Shown here: positions 7,176 to 13,874 of the stretch, one piece after another | Layout: each line of letters starts with the position of its first letter | Position numbering within the stretch: the first letter of the stretch is position 1 | DNA from: a virus | Virus record (IMG/VR): IMGVR_UViG_3300036760_000193 | Coordinates: 1 to 27,394 of that record | DNA: 27,394 nucleotides | Direction: 5' to 3' (one strand) | Notes under the pieces: model-generated | Seen by the model: only the letters and a program-made list of their open reading frames with translations | Database searches by the model: none | What the model was told of the DNA's origin: nothing | Made by a program: the position numbers and the translations under genes

Positions 7176-7906
7176 GAAGCCAACCAAATTTCCCAATTAA
7201 ACGTGTCGAACTGTGGATAGTAAAAATCAAACTTGGTTGCATTATAGACGCATTTGTAACTGAACCCAAATTTATAACGGAGCCACAACCAAAGCAACCG
7301 TCCAGATCGTCCATTGCCGTCAATAAATGGATGAATGAACTCATAGGCCAAATGGGTTTGCCAAATTTCATCTTCAGTAGGGTTTTTCATAGCATTCACT
7401 TTGTCACACCATTTTTGTAACAGAGGACGTATACCTGCGGGAGGTGGGCAAAGCCTCCCACCAACTCGAACCCAATCCCGCCGGATGCCAAGATACCACG
7501 GTGGTAGAAGCCCCTTCATCAAATTTCTATGAAGGCGAACTACCATGTCGATATTCAAATCTTTTTTATAATTTTTAAGAGTGTAATTCAGGGCACTGAC
7601 CTGCCCAGCAATTTCTGGAGCTTCATGTTGTTTCTTCAACCACCCCATGACGGCGGCAGGAAAGGGTATGTCGATAGCTTCAATACCGTTTGACTCAGTT
7701 ATAAATTCTGCTGCCTGGTCATCGCGGATCAATGTGCTAGGATCAAATTTCTTGCGAGGTTTTGGCTTATTGTATTTTTCCTGACATTCCACGTTTTCGT
7801 GAAAATGAAGTGTTTTCCCTGTCTTACTGATAACAGAGACAGGCCGAAGTCCTGTTGGTATTGTCTTTCGACATCCGTCACAAACTATACCGCCCATTTT
7901 TTTCAT
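7172..7906 (-). CDS. Fic-domain protein (probable AMP-transferase)
   Basis: A 244-residue protein. The Fic signature HPFxxGNGRxxR is intact as HPFIDGNGRSGR at 192-203, following the usual ALNYTL..LHRNLM helices. SNGIEAI at 72-78 resembles the S/TxxxE inhibitory helix of class II Fic proteins, but with Ala where Gly or Asn is usual. The first 45 residues add CDGC (9-12) and HFHENVEC (34-41), a small zinc-binding module. Fic enzymes transfer AMP (or other NMPs) to target protein hydroxyls. The N-terminal zinc module may select the target. The start overlaps the cREC-like gene by 4 bases. The target is unknown; a host translation or signalling protein is plausible. Confidence 0.9.
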   Translation of the reverse strand: MKKMGGIVCDGCRKTIPTGLRPVSVISKTGKTLHFHENVECQEKYNKPKPRKKFDPSTLIRDDQAAEFITESNGIEAIDIPFPAAVMGWLKKQHEAPEIAGQVSALNYTLKNYKKDLNIDMVVRLHRNLMKGLLPPWYLGIRRDWVRVGGRLCPPPAGIRPLLQKWCDKVNAMKNPTEDEIWQTHLAYEFIHPFIDGNGRSGRLLWLWLRYKFGFSYKCVYNATKFDFYYPQFDTFNWEIWLAS

Positions 7907-8307
7907 TCGATTTCCCTCCGTTCCTTTTCCCAGGTTTCAAACTCATCCTTTGTCATGCCATAGGTTTCAGCAAAAGACCAATCTCGTTCAAGCGTATCTA
8001 CTTGATCTTTAAGCATGTCCATCATAATATTCCCAGCATAGGTATTAGCTGTGTGGATGTGAACGATTTTAGGGCGCAACTCTCTCGCCATTGCCAAAAT
8101 GTAAAAAACTACAGGCATATAGGTTTCGTTGCTCGTATGTTGCATCATCCCCATACCACGTAAACTTTCTACCTGGCAACAAATATCATGGTCGATGGAT
8201 ATTTCATCCACTGGAAAAGTGGCAAGTACCCTTATAGCTTTAGTGTTGGTACGTGCCAATTCCCACCCGTCGGGGCACCTGCGTATATCGTCTACAAATA
8301 ATTTCAT
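7903..8307 (-). CDS. Receiver-like protein of the cREC (cyclic-phosphate processing) type
   Basis: A 134-residue protein beginning MKLFVDDIRRCPDGWELART, followed by VDEISIDHDI at 33-42. The pattern of an acidic DD pair, a PDGW turn and a SxDHD strand end is that of the small receiver-like family annotated as cyclic-phosphate processing receiver domain. It lacks the usual receiver Lys/output layout. IVHIHTANTYAGNIM near residue 85 would be the second active-site strand. The family was named for predicted handling of cyclic phosphates, which suits a place between a Fic gene and a metallophosphoesterase next to RNA-repair genes. The activity remains a prediction. It overlaps both neighbours by 4 bases. 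Confidence 0.72.
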   Translation of the reverse strand: MKLFVDDIRRCPDGWELARTNTKAIRVLATFPVDEISIDHDICCQVESLRGMGMMQHTSNETYMPVVFYILAMARELRPKIVHIHTANTYAGNIMMDMLKDQVDTLERDWSFAETYGMTKDEFETWEKERREIE

Positions 8308-8906
8308 GATCCACTCCTGATTTGTCTTAATGTCTCTACAACTTCTAATTCTGAAATCGGCTTAAATCCCCACTGATCCACTCCTACATTTATCATCCCG
8401 TTTCTACGATCTTTCCATTTCTTTATCTTCCAGGCTGTATGAACGTGACCACACAGAAGCCAAGTGTGTCCATCATCCTTTGGCTGTCCTTGATCCTTCA
8501 TAACTTCATGATGTGCGTCTGGATCATCATGATCTTCAATATAGGGGTCAAACTCAATGTATGGGTATGGATAGTGAGACAACCAAAACTTCTCCCCGTT
8601 AATTTCGATCTGCAAATTATCGTGGGTTTCGTTAAATCCAACGTTCTTCATCACATTCTTATTTTTATCGTGATTCCCCTTAGTCAGAATCTTGTATCCA
8701 TTAAGCTGACTCAGAAGCTCTTTCATAACCTCTTGCTTCTTAAAAGCAAAATCACCAAGATGATAAATAGTATCGTCTGGTTTCACAATAGCATTCCAGT
8801 TGGCGATCATGGTTTTATCCATTTCGTCAGCCGTTTGAAACGGCCTATTACAATATTTAATTATATTCGCATGTCCGAAATGTGTGTCACTTGTGAAGTA
8901 TCTCAC
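8304..8906 (-). CDS. Calcineurin-like metallophosphoesterase
   Basis: A 200-residue protein with all core motifs in order: SDTHFGH at 6-12, YHLGDFAF near 49-56, TKGNHDKN near 75-82, LSHYP near 109-113 and CGHVHTAWK near 151-159. These bind two metal ions and the phosphate. Small single-domain members act on cyclic nucleotides, 2',3'-cyclic phosphates or phosphodiesters; the substrate cannot be read from sequence. The neighbours (cREC-like protein, RNA ligase, HD-Pnk) favour an RNA-end or cyclic-phosphate substrate. It begins directly after the stop of the upstream gene and overlaps the next by 4 bases. Confidence 0.93.
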   Translation of the reverse strand: MRYFTSDTHFGHANIIKYCNRPFQTADEMDKTMIANWNAIVKPDDTIYHLGDFAFKKQEVMKELLSQLNGYKILTKGNHDKNKNVMKNVGFNETHDNLQIEINGEKFWLSHYPYPYIEFDPYIEDHDDPDAHHEVMKDQGQPKDDGHTWLLCGHVHTAWKIKKWKDRRNGMINVGVDQWGFKPISELEVVETLRQIRSGS

Positions 8907-9092
8907 TCAATCTCCAAACTCTCTAAGCACCCTACGCGCATTTTCCAATTCTTGTACCATATTTGGGCCACTGTAAGGAAACCCGTGATTATGAGACATG
9001 AGACAAAGTGAGTCCAAATATGGGATCATCAATTCCAATTTGATTACCAACTCCTCTAGAGCGTCTTTAAGTTTTTGTTCATTATCTGTCAT
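8907..9092 (-). CDS. Small hypothetical protein
   Basis: A 61-residue acidic, helical protein (NEQKLKDALEELVIKLELMIPYLD), ending RVLREFGD. It lies between two overlapping neighbours: 4 bases shared with the upstream gene and no gap to the metallophosphoesterase. No family recognised. Confidence 0.65.
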   Translation of the reverse strand: MTDNEQKLKDALEELVIKLELMIPYLDSLCLMSHNHGFPYSGPNMVQELENARRVLREFGD

Positions 9093-9346
9093 ATTACTTC
9101 CTCCACTTTAGCTTTCGGGATTTTTCGTTTCCAAGTTCTTAAGACCATGTTAATCCCTTTCCGCGCCATGTCTACCTGACCATATAACGGGGAATAAATT
9201 ATCTCATCAGCACAGTGAAGTGCCCCGTTTCTTTCTGCATCTGCCTTTAATAGTCGCTGCACCGACTCAAGGACATTTGCTGCCTTTTCTAACTCTCTAA
9301 CGTAGTTTTCAATCTCAATACGTTGCTTATCTTCTTTCTTGTTCAT
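9089..9346 (-). CDS. Small hypothetical helical protein
   Basis: An 85-residue charged helical protein (KEDKQRIEIENYVRELEKAANVLESV) with a CADE segment mid-way. It overlaps the RNA ligase gene and the following gene by 4 bases each, so it is co-translated with the ligase. No family recognised; a small partner of the ligase is possible but unsupported. Confidence 0.65.
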   Translation of the reverse strand: MNKKEDKQRIEIENYVRELEKAANVLESVQRLLKADAERNGALHCADEIIYSPLYGQVDMARKGINMVLRTWKRKIPKAKVEEVI

Positions 9347-10464
9347 ATCTTTGTCTCTCCAGACACTCCTTCTCTCACCCCAATTAGATCGTACACTTTT
9401 TTGTCGTTTAATGGCTTACTATCAAGGAGAGAGAACATAAAATTTTTCAAATCAGATGGAACATTAGAATTAACCCACAGCGCAAAATCCTTGCGGGACT
9501 CTTTTGGAGCTTGATTAAATTTCTCATAACACTCATTAACCAAAAGTGTTCGCTGTTTCTGAAAATTCTCTATTTCAGACTCTACTTCGACACGGTATTC
9601 TTCTGGAGCCAAGGTGATAAGTTCCTTGGCTTGCCCAAGTCCCAAAGCTTCTAGAATGGATTTCCTAGACAACCTTGAAATGAACCTGTGGGCTGCAAGA
9701 TAATTGCTGCCTTTAATCTTGACCAAGCGGTCGGCAAATTTCAATACGTAACCCTCTTCCAAAACAGACAAATCTTTCACATTATCCAGTAGAGAATCTA
9801 GAGAACTGAATTGATAAGTTTTTGGAGAGAAGACACCCAATTCCTTAGCCAGCTTTTCGACTTCTGCGCTTCCCAATAATTCATTGGAATAACGATGACG
9901 AACTCCAATAAGATACAACCCTTCTGGGTAGCCTTTCTTTTTGTAATCAATTACGATTTGGAACTTAGAACTGATAAGCTCAAACATCAACGTGTATTTC
10001 GTTACAAATTCTTCGTTTTTCAAAGACTCTGGCATAATGGATGTAGCATATATTCCGTGATCTGAAGACATAGAACCTTTGGTTGTTAATCGGAATTGAT
10101 TTGGAACTCGTTCTTTGTAGAGAGTTAACATAGACCCATCTAGCTTTTCTGTCACTTCAAAAGCTCCAAGTTTTTCCAAAACTTCATATTTCGTTTCAGG
10201 CAGTTCATCTAGATTGAAGAACTTATCAAAGGGATGAGCAATAACTTCGTTGCCGTCAAGAATTAATCCTCGACACATGCGGTTAAAGGGGTTCCATTTT
10301 TTATCGAATTGTACTTCATTAGAATAATGAAGCATTATAGTGGTGGGAGTGAATGGAGAACAAGCGATTTTGACGCCGCTGCGTTCACATTCTGCTAATA
10401 GATTGTCATGCCACTTTAAGTCTGCGGCGGCAAGATAATGTTCTGGTGTATCGTATTGACTCAT
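9343..10464 (-). CDS. T4 Rnl1-family RNA ligase
   Basis: A 373-residue ATP-dependent RNA ligase, the length of T4 Rnl1. Nucleotidyltransferase motifs are in order: motif I EKLDGS with the adenylated K107, the MCRGLI segment (63-68) before it, motif III LMFELI (159-164), motif IV EEGYVLK (236-242) and motif V VKIKGSNYL (248-256). The all-helical C-terminal region, which in T4 Rnl1 gives tRNA specificity, follows. Rnl1 seals 5'-phosphate to 3'-OH ends and with T4 Pnk reverses tRNA anticodon cleavage by host nucleases. Here the HD-Pnk at 1590-2792 could heal the ends. The gene overlaps both neighbours by 4 bases. Confidence 0.95.
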   Translation of the reverse strand: MSQYDTPEHYLAAADLKWHDNLLAECERSGVKIACSPFTPTTIMLHYSNEVQFDKKWNPFNRMCRGLILDGNEVIAHPFDKFFNLDELPETKYEVLEKLGAFEVTEKLDGSMLTLYKERVPNQFRLTTKGSMSSDHGIYATSIMPESLKNEEFVTKYTLMFELISSKFQIVIDYKKKGYPEGLYLIGVRHRYSNELLGSAEVEKLAKELGVFSPKTYQFSSLDSLLDNVKDLSVLEEGYVLKFADRLVKIKGSNYLAAHRFISRLSRKSILEALGLGQAKELITLAPEEYRVEVESEIENFQKQRTLLVNECYEKFNQAPKESRKDFALWVNSNVPSDLKNFMFSLLDSKPLNDKKVYDLIGVREGVSGETKI

Positions 10465-10931
10465 AGTGTTTTCTTAGCTTCGTCTCGTCTTTCGTGTATG
10501 CTCTCTAACAGGTCGATAAATTCCAAACTGTTCATGTCTTCTGGAGCTAATGCTCTTAAAAGAGTATGCACTTCGTCTCCACTCAATTCTACAACTGCCC
10601 GTTTGTACCCATCCAACAACTTCAACAAAACTTTCTCTCTCAATGGTTTACTGTCTACATTTATAAATTGCCTCAGCAATCCATAAGGCAAAACTGGGTT
10701 CCGCAACAAATAACTCTTGATGTATACAGCGTACTGGTCTTCTCTCAAAGCGATTCTTTCCAAAACTGAAATTGGAGTGTTTCTATTCTCAGCCACTCTT
10801 GCAACAACATGTGGGTCTTCATAACGAGACAATCTCTCCAACTCCAATGGGTCTTTGGAATCAGTAGCTTGATTCACAATCCAAAAGTCAGAGACTGGCG
10901 GTATGTCACTCATTGAAACGTAAGGGAACAT
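10461..10931 (-). CDS. Variant leucine-rich/HEAT-like repeat protein
   Basis: A 156-residue helical protein with repeats of the variant LRR type: DPLELERLSRYEDPHVVARVAENRNTP, then SVLERIALREDQYAVYIKSYLLRNPVLP, then GLLRQFINVDSKPLREKV. In this family the repeats stack into a superhelix that binds protein or nucleic acid. The ATG at 10931 lies exactly 4 bases after the encoded CCA of tRNA-Met(CAT) with no ribosome-binding site (CCA-ATTT-ATG). It overlaps the RNA ligase gene by 4 bases, so the ligase operon is entered straight from the tRNA array. A second Met at residue 7 is a possible alternative start. Confidence 0.7.
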   Translation of the reverse strand: MFPYVSMSDIPPVSDFWIVNQATDSKDPLELERLSRYEDPHVVARVAENRNTPISVLERIALREDQYAVYIKSYLLRNPVLPYGLLRQFINVDSKPLREKVLLKLLDGYKRAVVELSGDEVHTLLRALAPEDMNSLEFIDLLESIHERRDEAKKTL

Positions 10932-10935
10932 AAAT

Positions 10936-11010
10936 TGGTAGCGGGTGACAGAATCGGACTGTCATTTATGGCTTATGAAACCACCGTGTTAGCCATTACA
11001 CCAACCCGCC
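10936..11010 (-). tRNA. tRNA-Met(CAT), elongator type (or tRNA-Ile2)
   Basis: Full cloverleaf: acceptor GGCGGGT/ACCCGCT (with G1-U72), anticodon loop TTCATAA, A73 and an encoded CCA. It lacks the C1xA72 and A11-U24 marks of initiators. If its C34 is lysidylated it would read AUA as Ile. It is the last tRNA of the array and its 3' end abuts the LRR-like gene. Confidence 0.9.
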
Positions 11011-11111
11011 AAAATTTAGGGACTTTCCATCCCTCTGCTAGGATCACGCACGACTAGCTGGTGCTCCAGGATTTATGAAGTTTGTGTGTAGCTCTCAGCC
11101 TGGCTCTTAAA
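11011..11111 (-). other. Structured spacer between two tRNAs
   Basis: A 101-base gap with no ORF. It can form AGGGA-TGGAAAG-TCCCT (11021-11037) and a longer GCCAGG/CCTGG pairing, but no cloverleaf. It may be a small RNA, a processing spacer or a decayed tRNA. Confidence 0.3.
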
Positions 11112-11187
11112 TGGTTGCGGGAGATGGACTCGAACCACCCGTCTCCGGCTTATGAGGCCGACGAGATAACCCCTTCTCTATCCCGCG
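11112..11187 (-). tRNA. Initiator tRNA-fMet(CAT)
   Basis: Cloverleaf with anticodon loop CTCATAA and encoded CCA. Three initiator marks are visible: the unpaired C1xA72 (CGCGGGA/TCCCGCA), the A11-U24 pair in the D stem (GAGA/TCTC) and G/C-only pairs next to the anticodon loop (GGC/GCC). A phage-supplied initiator tRNA. Confidence 0.92.
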
Positions 11188-11192
11188 AAAAC

Positions 11193-11555
11193 TTATCGAA
11201 CGTAGGAATTAGTGTGCTTCAACCAAGCGTGAAAATCAAAAGAAAACTCAGGGAAATCCAAACGTGCCTGATTAAACAATGCTTCTGATAGTCTCAATTG
11301 TTGTGTAGTATCCACAGTCGCGTCTAATCTGTAATAGCCGAATTTCTCTTTGCTGTAAACATCTGTGACACCATGATCTTTCAAGATTGTTTCGATTTTT
11401 TCCAGAATCGTGTATCCTGCTTTATGAATCTCATGTCCACAGTCTTCACAAGTATACCCTTGCTTACCTTTCCATAAATAAATCCAAAATCTATCCTGCG
11501 TTATCGTCTTGCATACTAGACACTTGTCACGTTTTACAGTCGTTTGCTTGCTCAT
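11193..11555 (-). CDS. Zinc-finger hypothetical protein
   Basis: A 120-residue protein with CLVC at 13-16 and CEDCGHE near 36-42, a four-ligand zinc ribbon, followed by an alpha/beta C-terminal domain (YTILEKIETILKDHG..) of unknown family. The start at 11555 has AAAGGAG at a good distance. Its stop lies 5 bases before the 5' end of the initiator tRNA, so RNase P processing would leave only a very short 3' UTR. It starts a short unit just after tRNA-Cys, with a possible weak promoter at 11637-11663. Confidence 0.75.
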   Translation of the reverse strand: MSKQTTVKRDKCLVCKTITQDRFWIYLWKGKQGYTCEDCGHEIHKAGYTILEKIETILKDHGVTDVYSKEKFGYYRLDATVDTTQQLRLSEALFNQARLDFPEFSFDFHAWLKHTNSYVR

Positions 11556-11574
11556 GGAAGACTCCTTTCCCTTT

Positions 11575-11602
11575 TTCTTTTTGTTAATTTCTTTTTGTTA
11601 AT
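11575..11602. repeat. 14-bp tandem repeat, two copies
   Basis: TTCTTTTTGTTAAT occurs twice head to tail (11575-11588, 11589-11602) in the AT-rich leader of the 11193-11555 gene. Confidence 0.85.
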
Positions 11603-11636
11603 AGGACTCTATTAACGATTTTACGAAATTTTTCGA

Positions 11637-11663
11637 GTTATAAAAAGTTTATTTTTGTTACAA
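11637..11663 (-). promoter_or_regulatory. Possible weak promoter
   Basis: TATAAC (11642-11637) preceded by TTGTAA (11663-11658) at 15-base spacing, between tRNA-Cys and the zinc-finger gene. The short spacing makes it a weak call. Confidence 0.3.
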
Positions 11664-11665
11664 AT

Positions 11666-11751
11666 TGGAGCACAGGAAGGGAATCGAACCCCCGACGGTC
11701 TTACGACCAATGCGTTTGCAGCGCACCCCCTTACCATTCGGGCACCTGTGC
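11666..11751 (-). tRNA. tRNA-Cys(GCA) with a long variable arm
   Basis: Acceptor GCACAGG/CCTGTGC, anticodon loop CTGCAAA, U73 (a Cys identity base) and encoded CCA. The variable region is 16 bases with a GGTC-GTAA-GACC stem, a class II arm normally seen only in Leu, Ser, Tyr and Sec tRNAs. The D arm also resembles class II types. It would still be read as Cys from anticodon and discriminator. Confidence 0.85.
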
Positions 11752-11774
11752 GTCTAAGACTCCAGGCTTTTTTT

Positions 11775-11801
11775 AAGCTTGCGTAAAGCTTTATCAAGCT
11801 T
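11775..11801. repeat. Inverted repeat with three AAGCTT sites
   Basis: AAGCTTG/CAAGCTT form a 7-bp stem with a third AAGCTT in the loop. It covers the stop of the 11800-12318 gene. No T-run follows on the minus strand, so it is not a clear terminator. Confidence 0.5.
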
Positions 11802-12318
11802 ATAGTGGAGGAATCTCTTTATGCTCTTCTTTCTTAGAAGGTTCTCGTTTATTATCAGCTTGATTACTACTTTCTTTACTGGCATCGTGGCTCTCCTGTT
11901 CTGTTTCTTCAAATTCCATTTCGGTCTCGACCTCAGTTACAATATCGTCTCTCAAGTCCCGAAGTTGCTTTTTAATTCGATTAGCTTTCTCTAAGTGCTG
12001 CATACGCTTTTCGCGTTCTGTCTTTTTCTTGTTGTTCTTATACGCCAACAAAGCCAAACCTTGTCCCAGGACACAGCCCTGAATATAAAAAAAGTATGGA
12101 ATGATGGCATCCCAAGAAATATGCCCCTCTTCTACACCCTTCCAAAAGAGGGAGAAAGTAATTAAGTACACCACGCCGTCCAGCATCCGATTCATTTCAG
12201 CGAAGATCATGGTTTGACCCACCTTCAATCTGACTGAAACTAAGTTTTCGTATTCCTGGAGTGCGTACTCAACTACACCGATTCCAAATAAGACTAATGA
12301 CCACCAATACCAAACCAC
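11800..12318 (-). CDS. Membrane protein with long charged tail
   Basis: A 172-residue protein with a GTG start preceded by AGAGGTG. Three hydrophobic segments lie at about residues 2-17, 45-62 and 70-92 (IPYFFYIQGCVLGQGLALLAY), then a Lys/Glu-rich coiled-coil (about 93-135) and a disordered acidic tail. The segment order and the VGQTMIFAEMNRML stretch are faintly like the DUF5698/UPF0316 membrane family, but I would not assign it. The tail probably faces the cytoplasm. It is the last gene of the 12335-13644 group. Confidence 0.7.
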   Translation of the reverse strand: MVWYWWSLVLFGIGVVEYALQEYENLVSVRLKVGQTMIFAEMNRMLDGVVYLITFSLFWKGVEEGHISWDAIIPYFFYIQGCVLGQGLALLAYKNNKKKTEREKRMQHLEKANRIKKQLRDLRDDIVTEVETEMEFEETEQESHDASKESSNQADNKREPSKKEEHKEIPPL

Positions 12319-12334
12319 AGGGCACCTCTAAAAA

Positions 12335-12631
12335 TCACATTGCCCCCCGACAATACGGCTCTTTGTACTCTTTTATTTTACCATCTTCATACTGATAACT
12401 TCTGAACCAATGCTCATAAGAAATCTGAGCTTCTTTGACCCCATACTTAAAAGGAATGTGTATACTCTGATCGTTAGGTAGAATAATGTCCATGTATGCC
12501 TGATCTGCGTTCACAAACACCTGCTCCGCCACGTATCGGGCTTGCATTACACATTGGTCATCATAAATATGAACATCAAGAAGATTCGACGACAAGACGA
12601 GGACTGTCAACAGCTTACTTAACGTTTGCAT
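12335..12631 (-). CDS. Secreted or periplasmic small protein
   Basis: A 98-residue protein with a signal-peptide-like start (MQTLSKLLTVLVLSSNLLDV) but no clear lipobox. The mature part is polar, with two cysteines (CVMQ and PYC) that could form a disulfide. It overlaps the DUF3307-like gene by 17 bases, so it is coupled to a membrane protein. Function unknown. Confidence 0.65.
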   Translation of the reverse strand: MQTLSKLLTVLVLSSNLLDVHIYDDQCVMQARYVAEQVFVNADQAYMDIILPNDQSIHIPFKYGVKEAQISYEHWFRSYQYEDGKIKEYKEPYCRGAM

Positions 12632-12956
12632 AAGCGATCACCATTGAGAACCACATGATTTTGCACAAAGCGTGTAGCGATTGATCGACAACCATTCCGT
12701 ACCACCCATGAGTTTTTCCGTAATCAATAACCCAATGAGAGATACCTTCAAGGATACCAATAAAAACTGATCCCGTCGCCAGGGCTACCAAACTAGCGTG
12801 AACAAACGCATGTGCAGTAAGCCAGTAGTACCACGGCACAATCTTCTGCAAAGGGCTTTCACTGGTGTAATACTTCTCTCGCCCCATTGTGTCCGTTTGA
12901 AACACATAATCGCCAAAGGCATGTGCGGCGAATAACCAAAACAATAGGGCGATCAT
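12615..12956 (-). CDS. DUF3307-family membrane protein
   Basis: The start is placed at the ATG at 12956 (MIALLFWLFAAHAFGDYVFQT), which overlaps the upstream stop as ATGA; 16 more in-frame codons upstream would duplicate the previous gene's space. The 113-residue product has the DUF3307 hallmark at its N-terminus (AHAFGDYVFQTDTMGREK) and a SHWVIDYGKT segment with several hydrophobic helices. DUF3307 proteins are small membrane proteins of unknown function, common in bacteria and phages. Confidence 0.8.
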   Translation of the reverse strand: MIALLFWLFAAHAFGDYVFQTDTMGREKYYTSESPLQKIVPWYYWLTAHAFVHASLVALATGSVFIGILEGISHWVIDYGKTHGWYGMVVDQSLHALCKIMWFSMVIAYANVK

Positions 12957-13141
12957 GATGGCATCCGTCCTGAATAAATTGTATGATCCACTTCCATTCC
13001 GCATCCCGCACAGCGCGTGATAGGAATTCTCAAGCCGTCCTCATGCTCCAACTGCACCACACCCTCTGCGCTTCCGCAAAGACATGGGTCAATCGTGATG
13101 GTTGCCTTATTCGTTTTCCGCTTGTCCGTTTTCAGCTTCAT
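12953..13141 (-). CDS. Lar-like zinc-ribbon protein
   Basis: A 62-residue protein. After a basic start it reads DPCLCGSAEGVV (18-29) and ITRCAGCGMEV (41-51), the CxxCGS...CxxCG pattern of Lar-type (restriction alleviation) zinc ribbons. The first Cys pair is CLC rather than CPFC, one residue shorter than usual, so zinc binding may differ. The 3' end overlaps the next gene as ATGA and the 5' end overlaps the previous gene by 35 bases. An anti-restriction role is only suggested by the family. Confidence 0.65.
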   Translation of the reverse strand: MKLKTDKRKTNKATITIDPCLCGSAEGVVQLEHEDGLRIPITRCAGCGMEVDHTIYSGRMPS

Positions 13142-13532
13142 GGCCTTCCTCCAATCGTGTCTTTGCTGTTGGATCGTAAAAAGCGTCTTCTAAAAATTTG
13201 AATAAGTCTGCTTGTTCTTTTTCTAATGTTTTGGAAACCTTCTGCCCCGATAGCTTCAAATCCTGCAAAATCCTTAACCCACGCACGACCACTGAAATTG
13301 GTATAAACAAACCGTTAATGCGATAATGAATCACTCCGTCTTCCATCATTGTCAGAGAACCCATTCTGGAACTCACGGGACTCAATGAGTCCGCCAAGTC
13401 GCGCTCCAATGTCTCAATCCGATCCAGAAGAAATTTAACATCATCCAGCGTATTTTCTAATGTCGTATGACTTAAAGATTTCCGCTTTATCGCGTCTCGC
13501 CAAAGGTGCTTTACTTCTTGTGCTTTATCCAT
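13107..13532 (-). CDS. Coiled-coil hypothetical protein
   Basis: A 141-residue, mainly helical protein. Residues 1-55 form a coiled coil (TLENTLDDVKFLLDRIETLERDLADS), followed by a short beta part (GVIHYRINGLFIPISVVV) and another helix with an acidic tail. Its start overlaps the stop of the 39-residue membrane protein gene by 8 bases. Function unknown. Confidence 0.7.
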   Translation of the reverse strand: MDKAQEVKHLWRDAIKRKSLSHTTLENTLDDVKFLLDRIETLERDLADSLSPVSSRMGSLTMMEDGVIHYRINGLFIPISVVVRGLRILQDLKLSGQKVSKTLEKEQADLFKFLEDAFYDPTAKTRLEEGHEAENGQAENE

Positions 13533-13644
13533 AAATTCTCACAATGAAATCCAAGACCCAGGTGTGGCACATCACAAAAATCTTAACGTACCAGTACCCT
13601 GCGAAAGCTACAAACAAAGTTAGAAATGGGTCTTCTTGGATCAT
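13525..13644 (-). CDS. 39-residue membrane protein, probably from a leaderless mRNA
   Basis: A 39-residue ORF (starts MIQEDPFLTLFVAFAGYW) with one hydrophobic helix at about residues 7-25 and a Cys-His pair (MCHTW). Support comes from the promoter: TTGACT-N17-TATAAT ends 5 bases before this ATG, and the stop overlaps the next start by 8 bases (ATGGATAA). There is no ribosome-binding site. Small single-helix proteins in phages often act on host membranes, but no role is assigned. Confidence 0.65.
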   Translation of the reverse strand: MIQEDPFLTLFVAFAGYWYVKIFVMCHTWVLDFIVRIYG

Positions 13645-13649
13645 ACCTA

Positions 13650-13678
13650 ATTATACACCTAAAACGGTGAAAAGTCAA
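13650..13678 (-). promoter_or_regulatory. Strong sigma70-type promoter
   Basis: TTGACT (13678-13673), 17-base spacer, TATAAT (13655-13650). The -10 ends 5 bases before the ATG at 13644, so the transcript should start at or next to the start codon. Confidence 0.8.
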
Positions 13679-13699
13679 GGGGAATTTAATGCTTGATTA

Positions 13700-13864
13700 T
13701 CAATTGTTTTCGTTGTCTTTTTGGTCGGCAACGGGGGCTTTTTGTTTAGGACAGGCGGGACAATAATAAAACTTCATGCCAGAACCAGGGATTACAATTA
13801 ATCCTTCTTCGTTCCCACACTTCGGGCAAACATGAATAGTTTTGAGAATTTTATGCTCCGACAT
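13700..13864 (-). CDS. Small zinc-ribbon protein
   Basis: A 54-residue product starting at the ATG at 13864 (MSEHKILKTIHVCPKCGNEEG), with GGAGG just upstream. CPKC at 13-16 and CPAC at 34-37 form a clear zinc ribbon; the tail is acidic. An earlier in-frame ATG would put the coding region across the 42-bp palindrome and is rejected. Function unknown. Confidence 0.75.
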   Translation of the reverse strand: MSEHKILKTIHVCPKCGNEEGLIVIPGSGMKFYYCPACPKQKAPVADQKDNENN

Positions 13865-13874
13865 TACCCCTCCT

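Noticed and set aside
7138-7371. Earlier start for the HExxH gene
   Set aside because: It would overlap the Fic 3' end by about 200 bases, and the signal-anchor helix begins at the later ATG.
698-8163. Plus-strand open frames such as 698-901, 2387-2644, 5220-5753 and 7855-8163
   Set aside because: Each is the antisense shadow of a supported minus-strand gene and none has recognisable motifs or signals.
11775-11801. Intrinsic terminator at the AAGCTT inverted repeat
   Set aside because: The T-run lies on the wrong side for minus-strand transcription.
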